Positions 1-6,687 of a DNA stretch of 64,000 nt are shown in pieces. Positions within the stretch are counted from its first letter, which is position 1, and each line of letters begins with the position of its first letter. Below the pieces are notes generated by a model, which made no database searches, had not been told where the DNA came from, and was given only the letters and a program-made list of their open reading frames with translations. Source of the DNA: Prevotella sp. 885 (GTDB lineage: Bacteria > Bacteroidota > Bacteroidia > Bacteroidales > Bacteroidaceae). The stretch is taken from NCBI RefSeq assembly GCF_002265625.1, contig NZ_NOVE01000001.1, positions 1-64,000 on the forward strand, read 5' to 3'. Both the position numbers and the translations under genes were made by a program.

Positions 1-67
1 CGATATCGAAATTGTCTAGTATTTCTTTGGGAAGAACTAGACGGGCTAATTGTTCAAGCATGTTCAT
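1..67 (-). CDS. ISAon1-like transposase N-terminal region (partial)
   Basis: The minus strand opens with ATG at 67 and runs 22 codons to the window edge, reading MNMLEQLARLVLPKEILDNF. This resembles the start of the short N-terminal ORF of ISAon1-family transposases of Bacteroidota, as I recall them; only the beginning is visible. A Bacteroidota-type -7 element lies immediately upstream at 71-79. The DNA at about 95-120 may be the end of the element, because the repeat that follows is cut off there. Alternative start at codon 3. Family assignment is from memory and rests on few residues. Confidence 0.5.
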   Translation of the reverse strand, partial: MNMLEQLARLVLPKEILDNFDI

Positions 68-70
68 AAT

Positions 71-79
71 GCAAAGATA
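71..79 (-). promoter_or_regulatory. -7 element for IS transposase
   Basis: The reverse complement reads TATCTTTGC, a full match to the Bacteroidota TAnnTTTGC -7 consensus, four bases before the ATG at 67. No good TTTG is visible at the -33 position. The very short leader is typical of insertion-sequence transposases. Confidence 0.4.
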
Positions 80-120
80 CAAAATACTATGAAATAAAAA
101 ACACCCCCAGTACTTTTCCG

Positions 121-228
121 CTGACCCGGTTTCTGATGGTAACGTGTCCCCTCGGGACACGGCGCTGATTGACGATCAGCAATGGGAGGCTGCGTGGCTA
201 CGGCGAGACGCCATAGCCTCCTAAGTTA
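121..228. repeat. Mosaic hairpin repeat, copy R1 (right half)
   Basis: This is the right end of the dispersed repeat seen in full at 30677-31116. It contains the cgtgtcccctcgggacacg hairpin and ends with the terminal segment cggcgagacgccatagcctcct. The left part is missing and the match starts abruptly near 122-127, next to the presumed end of the insertion sequence, so the IS may have landed in the repeat. Confidence 0.7.
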
Positions 229-474
229 GCGTGAAACGAAAACTGGCCGTCGGGCTAACTTTTAGCTCTGACGACCAGCGATTCTTAGTATGTTATGAAA
301 AATTTGAGAGAACCTGAAACTTCACAGTCTCAAGTTTGGGTTTATGAACTTGCGTCTTCCCCGACATCCTTTGTCCGGGACGTCGGTTCCTATCGGAGGG
401 AAGCCGTCATGTCCAAATGTTGTTTTAACTAAACATGATTTTTATTGAGAAAGCATAGAAATTTTTGTCTTGTC
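229..474. other. Intergenic region with strong hairpins, possible structured RNA
   Basis: No credible ORF is present. A long imperfect hairpin spans 243-278 (ctggccgtc... paired with ...gacgaccag, three-base loop). A second spans about 364-389 (ccgacatcc paired with gggacgtcgg). A shorter aaactt/aagttt pair lies near 320-340. I do not recognise 6S, SRP, RNase P or tmRNA signatures. It lies just beyond the 3' end of the anti-sigma-like gene. A non-coding RNA on either strand is possible but unproven. Confidence 0.3.
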
Positions 475-972
475 TTACTTCATCAGCACGGCACCGTTCT
501 CGATGAGGGGCTGCTGTACGGCGTCCACCGAGCTGCTCTTCTTGAGCGTGTCGATGCGGGCGGAGTCGTTCAGCGCCACTGAGCCTGCCGGACGCGATGT
601 GCCGGTAGATACTGCCGGTGTCTGTTCGGACGTGCTCTGGAACGAGTATTGTGCCGCCTGGCTGAGTGTCAGGATTATGGCCACCATTGCAGCAGCCTTG
701 AAGAATGGCGCAAAGCGTTCCTTCATGGTCACTCGGCGTGCCTTCACAGTCTCTGGCTCGTCGATAAGCGCCATCATGCGCTCGTCAAAGTCGTCACCAA
801 GCGTGTTGGTGTGCTTCTCCGTCTGCTCGTAGATGAAGAGGCTGCGATACTTCTGAAGCTCTTCCGGGATGCACAGCTGGCTGAAGAACGAGCGGAGTAT
901 CTGCTCTTCTTCGAGAGTGGTCTCGCCTTGCCAGTAGCGGTCCAGGAGCTGACTGATGTATTTATAATCCAT
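475..972 (-). CDS. Anti-sigma-factor-like single-span membrane protein
   Basis: 165 residues. The N-terminal half (about 1-85) is soluble and acidic, starting MDYKYISQLLDRYWQGETTL. One hydrophobic segment lies at about 90-107 (AAAMVAIILTLSQAAQ), followed by a Ser/Thr-rich tail of about 55 residues. The gene begins inside the end of the ECF sigma gene (11-base overlap), so the two are probably translationally coupled. Small membrane proteins in this position are common in Bacteroidales and are generally taken to bind the sigma factor. No zinc-finger anti-sigma motif is visible, so the role is inferred from position and topology only. Confidence 0.75.
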   Translation of the reverse strand: MDYKYISQLLDRYWQGETTLEEEQILRSFFSQLCIPEELQKYRSLFIYEQTEKHTNTLGDDFDERMMALIDEPETVKARRVTMKERFAPFFKAAAMVAIILTLSQAAQYSFQSTSEQTPAVSTGTSRPAGSVALNDSARIDTLKKSSSVDAVQQPLIENGAVLMK

Positions 973-1477
973 AATTGTCGTATTGCTGAAATTGTTGTTT
1001 AATTGTCTGCCGCGCTCTGAAGATGTTTATCTTCACCTGCTCCTCCGTTATGGAGAGGATGGCGGCAATCTCCTTGTAGGTCTTGCCTTCGATGTCGCGC
1101 AGCTGCATGCATGAGCGTTGCTTCTCGGGCAAGTTGTCGATGAGGGAGCGCACAATCTCCACTTTCTCGCGCTGCACTGTGCGCTCGTAGGGATTGGAGG
1201 CGGAGTCTGCCTTTTCGCCGCTTGTGCCGGCGTCGAGTGACGCGTTGTTGTTGGCATGCAGCCTGAGGCGGTCAAGAGCAATGTTACGGCAGATGGTGAG
1301 GCTGAACGCCTCTACAGACTCGATGGTGTCCCACGAGTCGCGCCGGTTCCATACTTTGATGAGCGTATCCTGCACGATGTCCTCTGCTTCTTCACGGCTC
1401 AGCGTGATGCGGAGGGCAAGTCTGAAAAGGGTGTCCTTCATCGGCAGGATGTCGCTACGAAAACTTATCTTTTTCAT
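962..1477 (-). CDS. ECF RNA polymerase sigma factor (sigma-70 family)
   Basis: About 171 residues from the preferred start at 1477. Region 2 is recognisable in LFRLALRITLSREEAEDIVQ followed by DTLIKVWNRR, and region 4 in LPEKQRSCMQLRDIEGKTYK, ending in the helix-turn-helix EEQVKINIFRARQ. It would direct RNA polymerase to a small regulon. The frame stays open to an ATG at 1531, but that codon lies inside a palindrome at 1524-1548; the start MKKISFRSDIL matches family members better. The anti-sigma-like gene overlaps its 3' end. The conserved pair suggests a signal-responsive switch whose signal cannot be read from sequence. Confidence 0.9.
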   Translation of the reverse strand: MKKISFRSDILPMKDTLFRLALRITLSREEAEDIVQDTLIKVWNRRDSWDTIESVEAFSLTICRNIALDRLRLHANNNASLDAGTSGEKADSASNPYERTVQREKVEIVRSLIDNLPEKQRSCMQLRDIEGKTYKEIAAILSITEEQVKINIFRARQTIKQQFQQYDNYGL

Positions 1478-1523
1478 CTGTGCTCTGATAGGATGACGTT
1501 TGGAAGAATGATTTGTTACAACA

Positions 1524-1548
1524 TAAGGCAATGTTTTAACATGCCTTA
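1524..1548. promoter_or_regulatory. Palindrome in sigma-factor leader
   Basis: A nearly perfect inverted repeat (taaggca, atgtt, tt, aacat, gcctta) lies between the -7 element at 1574-1582 and the start codon at 1477, inside the transcribed leader. It could be an operator or an RNA hairpin. Confidence 0.45.
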
Positions 1549-1573
1549 ACGATTAACGGGGGCGTTGGGATAT

Positions 1574-1582
1574 GCAAATATA
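1574..1582 (-). promoter_or_regulatory. -7 element for the ECF sigma operon
   Basis: The reverse complement is TATATTTGC, a full match to TAnnTTTGC. No TTTG is apparent at the expected -33 spacing. It implies a leader of roughly 90 bases before the ATG at 1477. Confidence 0.55.
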
Positions 1583-1656
1583 AAGAAAAATATTGATATA
1601 TGGAGGATAAATTGCAGTTTAGCGGTGAGATTATAAATGAGCTTGCAGTGCAAACA

Positions 1657-1777
1657 TAGGAGGCTATGGCGTCTCGCCATAGTCACGCACCCACGAACAC
1701 GAGCAAATGAAGTAATAGCTGATAGGTGTTCTGCTATGGGAGGCTGCGGGGCTACGGCGAGACGCCATAGCCTCCTA
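1657..1777. repeat. Mosaic hairpin repeat, copy R2 (short form)
   Basis: A short member of the family. The terminal segment taggaggctatggcgtctcg at 1657 has its inverted partner cgccatagcctccta ending at 1777. The interior is only about 80 bases and lacks most internal hairpins. It lies directly beyond the terminator of the large secreted-protein gene. Confidence 0.8.
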
Positions 1778-1783
1778 AGTTAC

Positions 1784-1826
1784 AAAAAAAATCCCGGCTC
1801 CTTGATTAGGAACCGGGATTTTTTTA
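1784..1826 (-). terminator. Rho-independent terminator of the large secreted-protein gene
   Basis: The stem aaaatcccggctcc / ggaaccgggattttt with A and T tracts on both sides forms a bidirectional terminator 20 bases after the stop of the minus-strand gene. It closely resembles the terminator at 38853-38892 behind the paralogous gene. Confidence 0.9.
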
Positions 1827-1846
1827 TTTATCGTTTATCGCTTAGC

Positions 1847-4800
1847 TTACTTCACCACCTTGATGGTCTTGCCGTTAGCGAGGCGTACGATGTTGATGCC
1901 CTTCTGGAGAGTGTTAACCTTTGCACCACCTACAGTGTAGATAGATACGTTGCCGTTCTCCATCTCGGTCTGGATGCCGCTGATAGCGTCGGCTACTACA
2001 CCGTAACGACCGCAATAGAAGATGCTCTCTGCGTCAGCATTCTCGTCGTCCACATCATTAGCGAATGAGTACTGGAATACGATGTTCTTGCTGTAGTCGT
2101 CCTTCTTATCGATGTTGATGTTGAGATAGAGAGTCTGACCGTTCAATGAACTTGCCTCGTCCTCTACCTTGCATACCATATTCTCACCGAATACCATAAC
2201 GCCCATGCCATACTCGCTCATATCAACCTCTGAGATTGTGCCACGGAATGTGAGGTCGCAAGTCTCGTTCTCTGAAACCGGGAATGCCTTGAAGGTTACG
2301 GTCACGTCACCAGTAGAGTACTTGGTGAAGACAACGTCCTTATCCTTATAAAGCACCTCGTTCTGCAATGTTGCGTCGTGATCAACAGTAAGGTTAGCTG
2401 TGTAAGTCTTAGTGCCTACAACTTCCTCAGGCTTCTCAATCTCTACGCCGTACTGACCAACGTAGTAGATGCCATCTTCAGAACCGAACTCGTATGTGAA
2501 CTCCATCTTGTCGGCTGAGTATGATGAGATGTTGATGAAGAGAGAAATCTCCTTGCCATAGAATGCGCTGGTCTCATCCTCAATAGGAGTCATTGCCAAG
2601 TCCTCACCGAAGGTTACGGTGCCCATACCATACTCGCTCATGTCAGTCTCTGAGATTGTACCACGGAATGTAAGGTCGCGTGTCTCTGTCTCAGAAATCG
2701 GATATTCCTTGAATGTTACTGAAGACTCGCCGTTAGCATACTTGGTGAATACCACCTGCTTGTCTGCATAACCGGTCACATCACCTGTCTGAGCATCGTG
2801 TCCGACAGTAAGGTTGTCAGTGTAAGTCTTTGTAGCAACCACCTCGTTCGGATCAACCGGCTCTGCCTCAACTGGGAGGATGTGGATGTAGTTATAGACT
2901 GCATAACCCATTGTGTAGCCCTGGATGGCACCGATCTGTACTGAGCTTACTGCCCAGAGAGAAGCGAATGCTGTAGCGGGATCGTCAAACTGCTCTGTTG
3001 AGCCATTCTTGTAGTTGCACTTCTCGCCGTTTACTACGAGACCATTCTTCTTAGAGATCTCAACGGTCACGGTTCCCTCGATGTTAGGAATGTCGTAGCG
3101 ACCGATGTTGCCGGAAGCGTCGATGTAGTTATACTGCAGAGTTTTGGTAGCTGCGGTGTAATACAAGTGGAAGTTTGTAGCACCCCATGCTGTGATGTTG
3201 TTACCTACAGAAAGAACCACCTCGTTTTCGCTTGTGCAGTTTGTGAGGTCCATCTCAGCCTTGAGATACTGGTTGTCCCAGTTGATGTCCTTCACCTCCT
3301 GCCAGCCGAAGCCGTTGGCATTGAAGCCGTGCTCTACGACGTCGATTGTGCCTTCCGGATCTGGATTCGGCTCTACGTACTGCTCGCCGAATACGAGAGT
3401 GGCGTCAACGCCAGTCAGAGCTGTAACGACAGTCATGTTGAGCTTTTCGCCAGAGAGTGTGGCTGTGAAGCTCTTGAGTGTAGCGGGGCTGCCCTCAGAG
3501 ATGCCGAGCATTGAGGCAAGGTCCTGGTTGATGTTGGTCCATGTGCCCTCAGTAGCTGTAGTGGTGTATGTAACGTTGCCGTCAGCGTCAGTTGTGGCTG
3601 TTACGTTAGGAATGTTAAGGTCGCCGATGCGGTTAGAAGAAACGGTGAGGTTCTTGTAAACCACATTGTATGTGCCGTCCTCAACTGTTGTGAACTCTAC
3701 GGTGTTCTCGTCAAAGTTGGTGTTTGTACCAGCGAATGAAGAGTAAGCCACATCCTTGTATGTCTTTGTCTCAGGTACGAAAGGAGGAACAACCTCTACA
3801 AGCTTGACGCTCTTGTAGAGTGCGTTGCTGAACTGACTGTTCTCGCCTGAACCGAACTTCACCTCTGTAAGATCGAAGAGACCCTCGAGCTTGTCGGCAG
3901 CGATGACGCTTACGCCGTCAACGGTCAGACCGTCTGCCTTAGAAACCTCAACTGTGATGTTGGTCTTGTCAGTTATGTTGACGGTTGTATTGTTGTTGCC
4001 GTTAGAGCACTGATAGAATGCCTTGTAAGTGCCCTTGTCTGCATAGATATGGATGTTCTTCTCCCATACTGTAGCCTCAGGACCGAAGCCGAAGATTTCC
4101 TCAGTATTTGAAGAGTTGCAGTTGGTGGCGTCAATGACAGCCTGGAACTTCTGTGTCTCCCAGTCAATAGGTGTAGAGACCACGAAACCAGTGCCGTCAG
4201 CCTGATAGTTCTCCATCGGGATAGAAGGACCGTCAACTGGCTGTGTACCTACGATGTAAGTAACGCCTTCAGACTCAACACTCATATAAATCTTCTCTGT
4301 GCCATCAGCATCAGTATAGATTACAGCATAAACCTTATAAACTGTTCCCTGAACGTCAACGTCGCCAGAGTAAGTGGTGCGACCCTTAGCGTCAGTGCCC
4401 TTTGTAAGGCCGTTTGCCTCAATAACGCTCGAACCGAACGAGAAGTCGATGTTGTTTGAACCGTCAGACATCTCCTTTACAGTAACCTCTGCACTGTATG
4501 GCAAGTCATAGACACCTTCGCCCATCTTCATACCGAGCTTGTCAGTGAAAGACTTTGAGGAAACTACGGTAGGACCTTCGGGTTCGCCACCGCCGGTTTC
4601 GAAGTCGTCAGTGCCGAATTCTGCAGAAATTGTAGCAGAGCTCCAGCCTGTACTGATTGTAGCAGCAAACTTGGCATAAGCCTTTTCTGCATTGAACTTG
4701 ACTGTCAACTCGCCTTCAGAAGCTGACTTAATGAACGAATAATCCGAATTCGGATTAGAATGAGTAGCTGCAGCGGTCAAACCACTTCCTGTGAATGTAG

Positions 4801-5062
4801 TTACACCATTCTCTGTAGTACAAGCCAGATTGCTGAATGTGTACGTACCATAATTGTCGCGGTACGGACCGTCAACGTTTATTACGTCAACAAACGACAC
4901 ATTGTACGTGCCGTCACCATTATCGACGATGGACACAACTGCGTTGTCAGACTCTGTAGGCTCATTAGAACCGTACGTCACGGTTCGATGTCCCGTATAG
5001 TCTGTTGCGAACGCTGTAAGCGTCATCACCAACAATGAAAGAAGGGATAGAATCTTTTTCAT
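1847..5062 (-). CDS. Large secreted multi-domain protein with calycin-like repeats and T9SS-like tail
   Basis: 1071 residues with an N-terminal signal peptide (MKKILSLLSLLVMTLTAFA). Several beta-rich repeats follow. A module starting NYQADGTGF...DWETQKFQAV spans about 285-424, and a divergent copy (NANGFGW...INWDNQYLKAEMD) spans about 577-729. Two near-identical calycin-like units (TKTYTDNLTVGHDAQTG and TKTYTANLTVDHDA) begin near 738 and 877. The C-terminus (IYTVGGAKVNTLQKG... GKTIKVVK) resembles a type IX sorting tail. Its N-terminus, modules, tail and terminator match the gene at 36993-38834, so the two are paralogues. No catalytic motif is visible; binding of a glycan or other surface ligand is a guess. 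Exported location is well supported. Confidence 0.85.
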   Translation of the reverse strand: MKKILSLLSLLVMTLTAFATDYTGHRTVTYGSNEPTESDNAVVSIVDNGDGTYNVSFVDVINVDGPYRDNYGTYTFSNLACTTENGVTTFTGSGLTAAATHSNPNSDYSFIKSASEGELTVKFNAEKAYAKFAATISTGWSSATISAEFGTDDFETGGGEPEGPTVVSSKSFTDKLGMKMGEGVYDLPYSAEVTVKEMSDGSNNIDFSFGSSVIEANGLTKGTDAKGRTTYSGDVDVQGTVYKVYAVIYTDADGTEKIYMSVESEGVTYIVGTQPVDGPSIPMENYQADGTGFVVSTPIDWETQKFQAVIDATNCNSSNTEEIFGFGPEATVWEKNIHIYADKGTYKAFYQCSNGNNNTTVNITDKTNITVEVSKADGLTVDGVSVIAADKLEGLFDLTEVKFGSGENSQFSNALYKSVKLVEVVPPFVPETKTYKDVAYSSFAGTNTNFDENTVEFTTVEDGTYNVVYKNLTVSSNRIGDLNIPNVTATTDADGNVTYTTTATEGTWTNINQDLASMLGISEGSPATLKSFTATLSGEKLNMTVVTALTGVDATLVFGEQYVEPNPDPEGTIDVVEHGFNANGFGWQEVKDINWDNQYLKAEMDLTNCTSENEVVLSVGNNITAWGATNFHLYYTAATKTLQYNYIDASGNIGRYDIPNIEGTVTVEISKKNGLVVNGEKCNYKNGSTEQFDDPATAFASLWAVSSVQIGAIQGYTMGYAVYNYIHILPVEAEPVDPNEVVATKTYTDNLTVGHDAQTGDVTGYADKQVVFTKYANGESSVTFKEYPISETETRDLTFRGTISETDMSEYGMGTVTFGEDLAMTPIEDETSAFYGKEISLFINISSYSADKMEFTYEFGSEDGIYYVGQYGVEIEKPEEVVGTKTYTANLTVDHDATLQNEVLYKDKDVVFTKYSTGDVTVTFKAFPVSENETCDLTFRGTISEVDMSEYGMGVMVFGENMVCKVEDEASSLNGQTLYLNINIDKKDDYSKNIVFQYSFANDVDDENADAESIFYCGRYGVVADAISGIQTEMENGNVSIYTVGGAKVNTLQKGINIVRLANGKTIKVVK

Positions 5063-5280
5063 AATCCATTTCTTTTAGTTAATAAATTGTATAATAGAAA
5101 ATCAAATGTTCTTTTTGTTATATAACGTCGTTAGTAATGTAATGCGTATTATTGTGAATATATATGTCTTGGTTTTTATTTTAAATTGTCAACAGGCATG
5201 CTTCTATTAAGGAGCTTTTGTTTGTCCTACGTGGACTTCGGCTACCAATCTGCTTATCTTTGTTTTGTGGTCTACCGATT
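5063..5280 (-). other. Long 5' leader of the secreted repeat-protein gene
   Basis: About 210 bases separate the promoter at 5281-5312 from the ATG at 5062. The leader is AT-rich near the start codon, with a more mixed segment at 5205-5275. I see no recognised riboswitch or ORF. Confidence 0.4.
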
Positions 5281-5312
5281 GCAAAGATAGTGTAAAATAT
5301 TATTATGGCAAA
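5281..5312 (-). promoter_or_regulatory. Bacteroidota promoter for the secreted repeat-protein gene
   Basis: The reverse complement has TTTG, a 19-base spacer, then TATCTTTGC: an essentially perfect housekeeping promoter of this phylum. Confidence 0.8.
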
Positions 5313-5351
5313 GTCTTGTCGTTGTTTTTTAATAATAAAAGTGAAAAAATG

Positions 5352-5426
5352 CTTTACGAGCTGCAGATTCCTCGGAGCGGGGACTGACACATCCCGTATG
5401 ATGTTGAGGATAATTCGGACGGCTTG
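5352..5426. repeat. Fragment of mosaic hairpin repeat
   Basis: Segments gagctgcagattcc and the stretch gggactgacacatcccgta followed by tgatgttgagga correspond to two modules of the full repeat (30751 and 30867 onward) with the DNA between them lost. It sits at the left edge of repeat island 1. Confidence 0.6.
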
Positions 5427-5432
5427 CCGAAG

Positions 5433-5822
5433 ACGATATTTGCATTTCTAACGCTCAATACTATGAGCCCGGCGCACGAAGAAATCTTTGGTGCGAAATT
5501 CTTGAGTTTTGAGCGTGCAACGACAACATGCTAACATTCTGTAGATTACGTTACTCAGAAGAAAAGTGTGCAATGAATGACAGAGCTAAAAAGCCTCATA
5601 AGGTTGCAATAGCGCCACTTTTACACTCCAATAGTGCCACTTTTATCATACAATAGCGCCACTTTTGCACTCTAATAGTGCCACTATTGGACTGTAAAAG
5701 TGGCACTATTGTTAAGTATGGGTGCTGTTTGCACAGCGTAACACCATAAAAACAGCAATCCAGGACTCTATAATCAATTTTTATTTTGTAACAGCTTTTT
5801 ACTCTTTGTACGATATTTGCAT
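5433..5822. repeat. 390-bp dispersed repeat with iteron-like array, copy 1
   Basis: Closely similar to 31653-32032 over its whole length, with the same order of parts: atatttgcat, aacgctcaatact, gaaatctttggtgcgaaatt, gagcgtgca, the 22-bp array, then ttttattttgtaacagcttt and acgatatttgcat. Both ends carry atatttgcat as a direct repeat. There is no ORF with recognisable similarity. Possibly a non-autonomous mobile or replication-derived element. Confidence 0.8.
5606..5715. repeat. 22-bp tandem array (iteron-like) within copy 1
   Basis: Five 22-base units: four direct copies built on aatagYgccacttttNcact and a fifth in reverse orientation (aaaagtggcactattgtt). Units are contiguous with no spacers. 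The same number and the same inverted last unit occur in copy 2 at 31817-31926. Confidence 0.85.
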
Positions 5823-6045
5823 GGCATAGCCACGCACCCACGGACAACCAGCAGATTGAGTATGAGCTGCAGGTCCCGCTTCGCGGAACCAAGAGAGGGT
5901 GAGATGATGCTTATCCCACAGCTGCGCTCCTTCGGAGCTTGCAGTGGGTTTCTGACAGATACGTGTCCCCTCGGGACACGGCAGGACAAAGTTACGTATT
6001 ACACGGCGCTGATTGATAATCTGCTATGGGAGGCTGCGTAAATTG
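5822..6045. repeat. Mosaic hairpin repeat, copy R3
   Basis: Follows directly on the iteron repeat. It contains cacgcacccacg, agcagattgagtatgagctg, the ggtcccgcttcgcggaacc hairpin, the ctccttcggagc hairpin, gtgggtttctga, the cgtgtcccctcgggacacg hairpin and ctatgggaggctgcg. The first hairpins and the terminal inverted segment are missing. Confidence 0.75.
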
Positions 6046-6067
6046 CAGTTTAGCAGTTAGTCTGCTA

Positions 6068-6514
6068 TAGTAGGCAGGGCTTTGACAAAAACCTTTATCC
6101 ACAATCCGCTTATGGACGCAAATCCTATCGGATTTAAATAAAAGGCTTTACGTTAGGTCTTACGAGAACCAGTTCTCGACAACCTAATGTAAAGCCTTTT
6201 ATTTGTGCACAGCACGCACCCATAAGCGGAAATAACAAAGAAAAACACAAGGTTATATAAAACAACAATATAATACACATATGATGTGTAATTCTTTAGT
6301 TTAGACACAATTTCTACTGTGTAACCTTGTGTTTTTTATGTTTTTCCTTTTGTTGGCACAGTGATGCCGAAGCATCACTCATGATATCGTTTGGAGGATG
6401 GGTGTCGAGAGCAACGCTCTCGTAAAGCCCATTCGCCAAACGATATCATGAACCCGTAGGGTGTGACAACAAAAGGCATGTGGAGAAAGGTTTTTGTCAA
6501 AGCCCTGCCTACTA
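6068..6514. mobile_element. Palindromic hairpin-cassette element with 36-bp inverted ends (MITE-like)
   Basis: Terminal inverted repeats at 6068-6103 and 6479-6514 match at 35 of 36 positions. The interior is almost wholly self-complementary. CCGCTTATGG...CCATAAGCGG encloses a 23-bp stem at 6136-6204; ACACAAGGTTA...TAACCTTGTGT pairs across the middle; CCTTTTGTTG...CAACAAAAGG encloses GTGATGC/GCATCAC and a further stem, ATGATATCGTTTGG/CCAAACGATATCAT. No ORF is present. A partial copy with the same right scaffold but another hairpin is at 31510-31627. Most likely a non-autonomous element; a structured RNA is possible. Confidence 0.7.
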
Positions 6515-6563
6515 CAGCAGACTGTCTCGCAGATAAATTCCTGTTTATCGGTGAGATATATTA

Positions 6564-6613
6564 CAAAAAAAAATGGTCCGGCTCTTGCACGTTTAATGCA
6601 TGAGTCGGACCAT
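6564..6613 (-). terminator. Terminator of pckA
   Basis: The stem ATGGTCCGgCTC / GAGtCGGACCAT, followed on the minus strand by a run of nine T, lies 75 bases after the pckA stop. Confidence 0.9.
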
Positions 6614-6687
6614 AAAAAGATTTTTGCCTATGTCTTGTCATTCTGCGGCTACGCTGTGGTTAAGCGCAGCACACGGAATGTTGGGAT

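Noticed and set aside
5606-5715. Possible CRISPR array (also 31817-31926 and 51288-51391)
   Set aside because: Units are 22 bases and contiguous, with no unique spacers and no cas genes. They are tandem or iteron-like arrays.
5596-5989. Short ORFs of 70-98 codons in repeat island 1
   Set aside because: They lie across the iteron array and mosaic repeat and are not conserved in the second copy.
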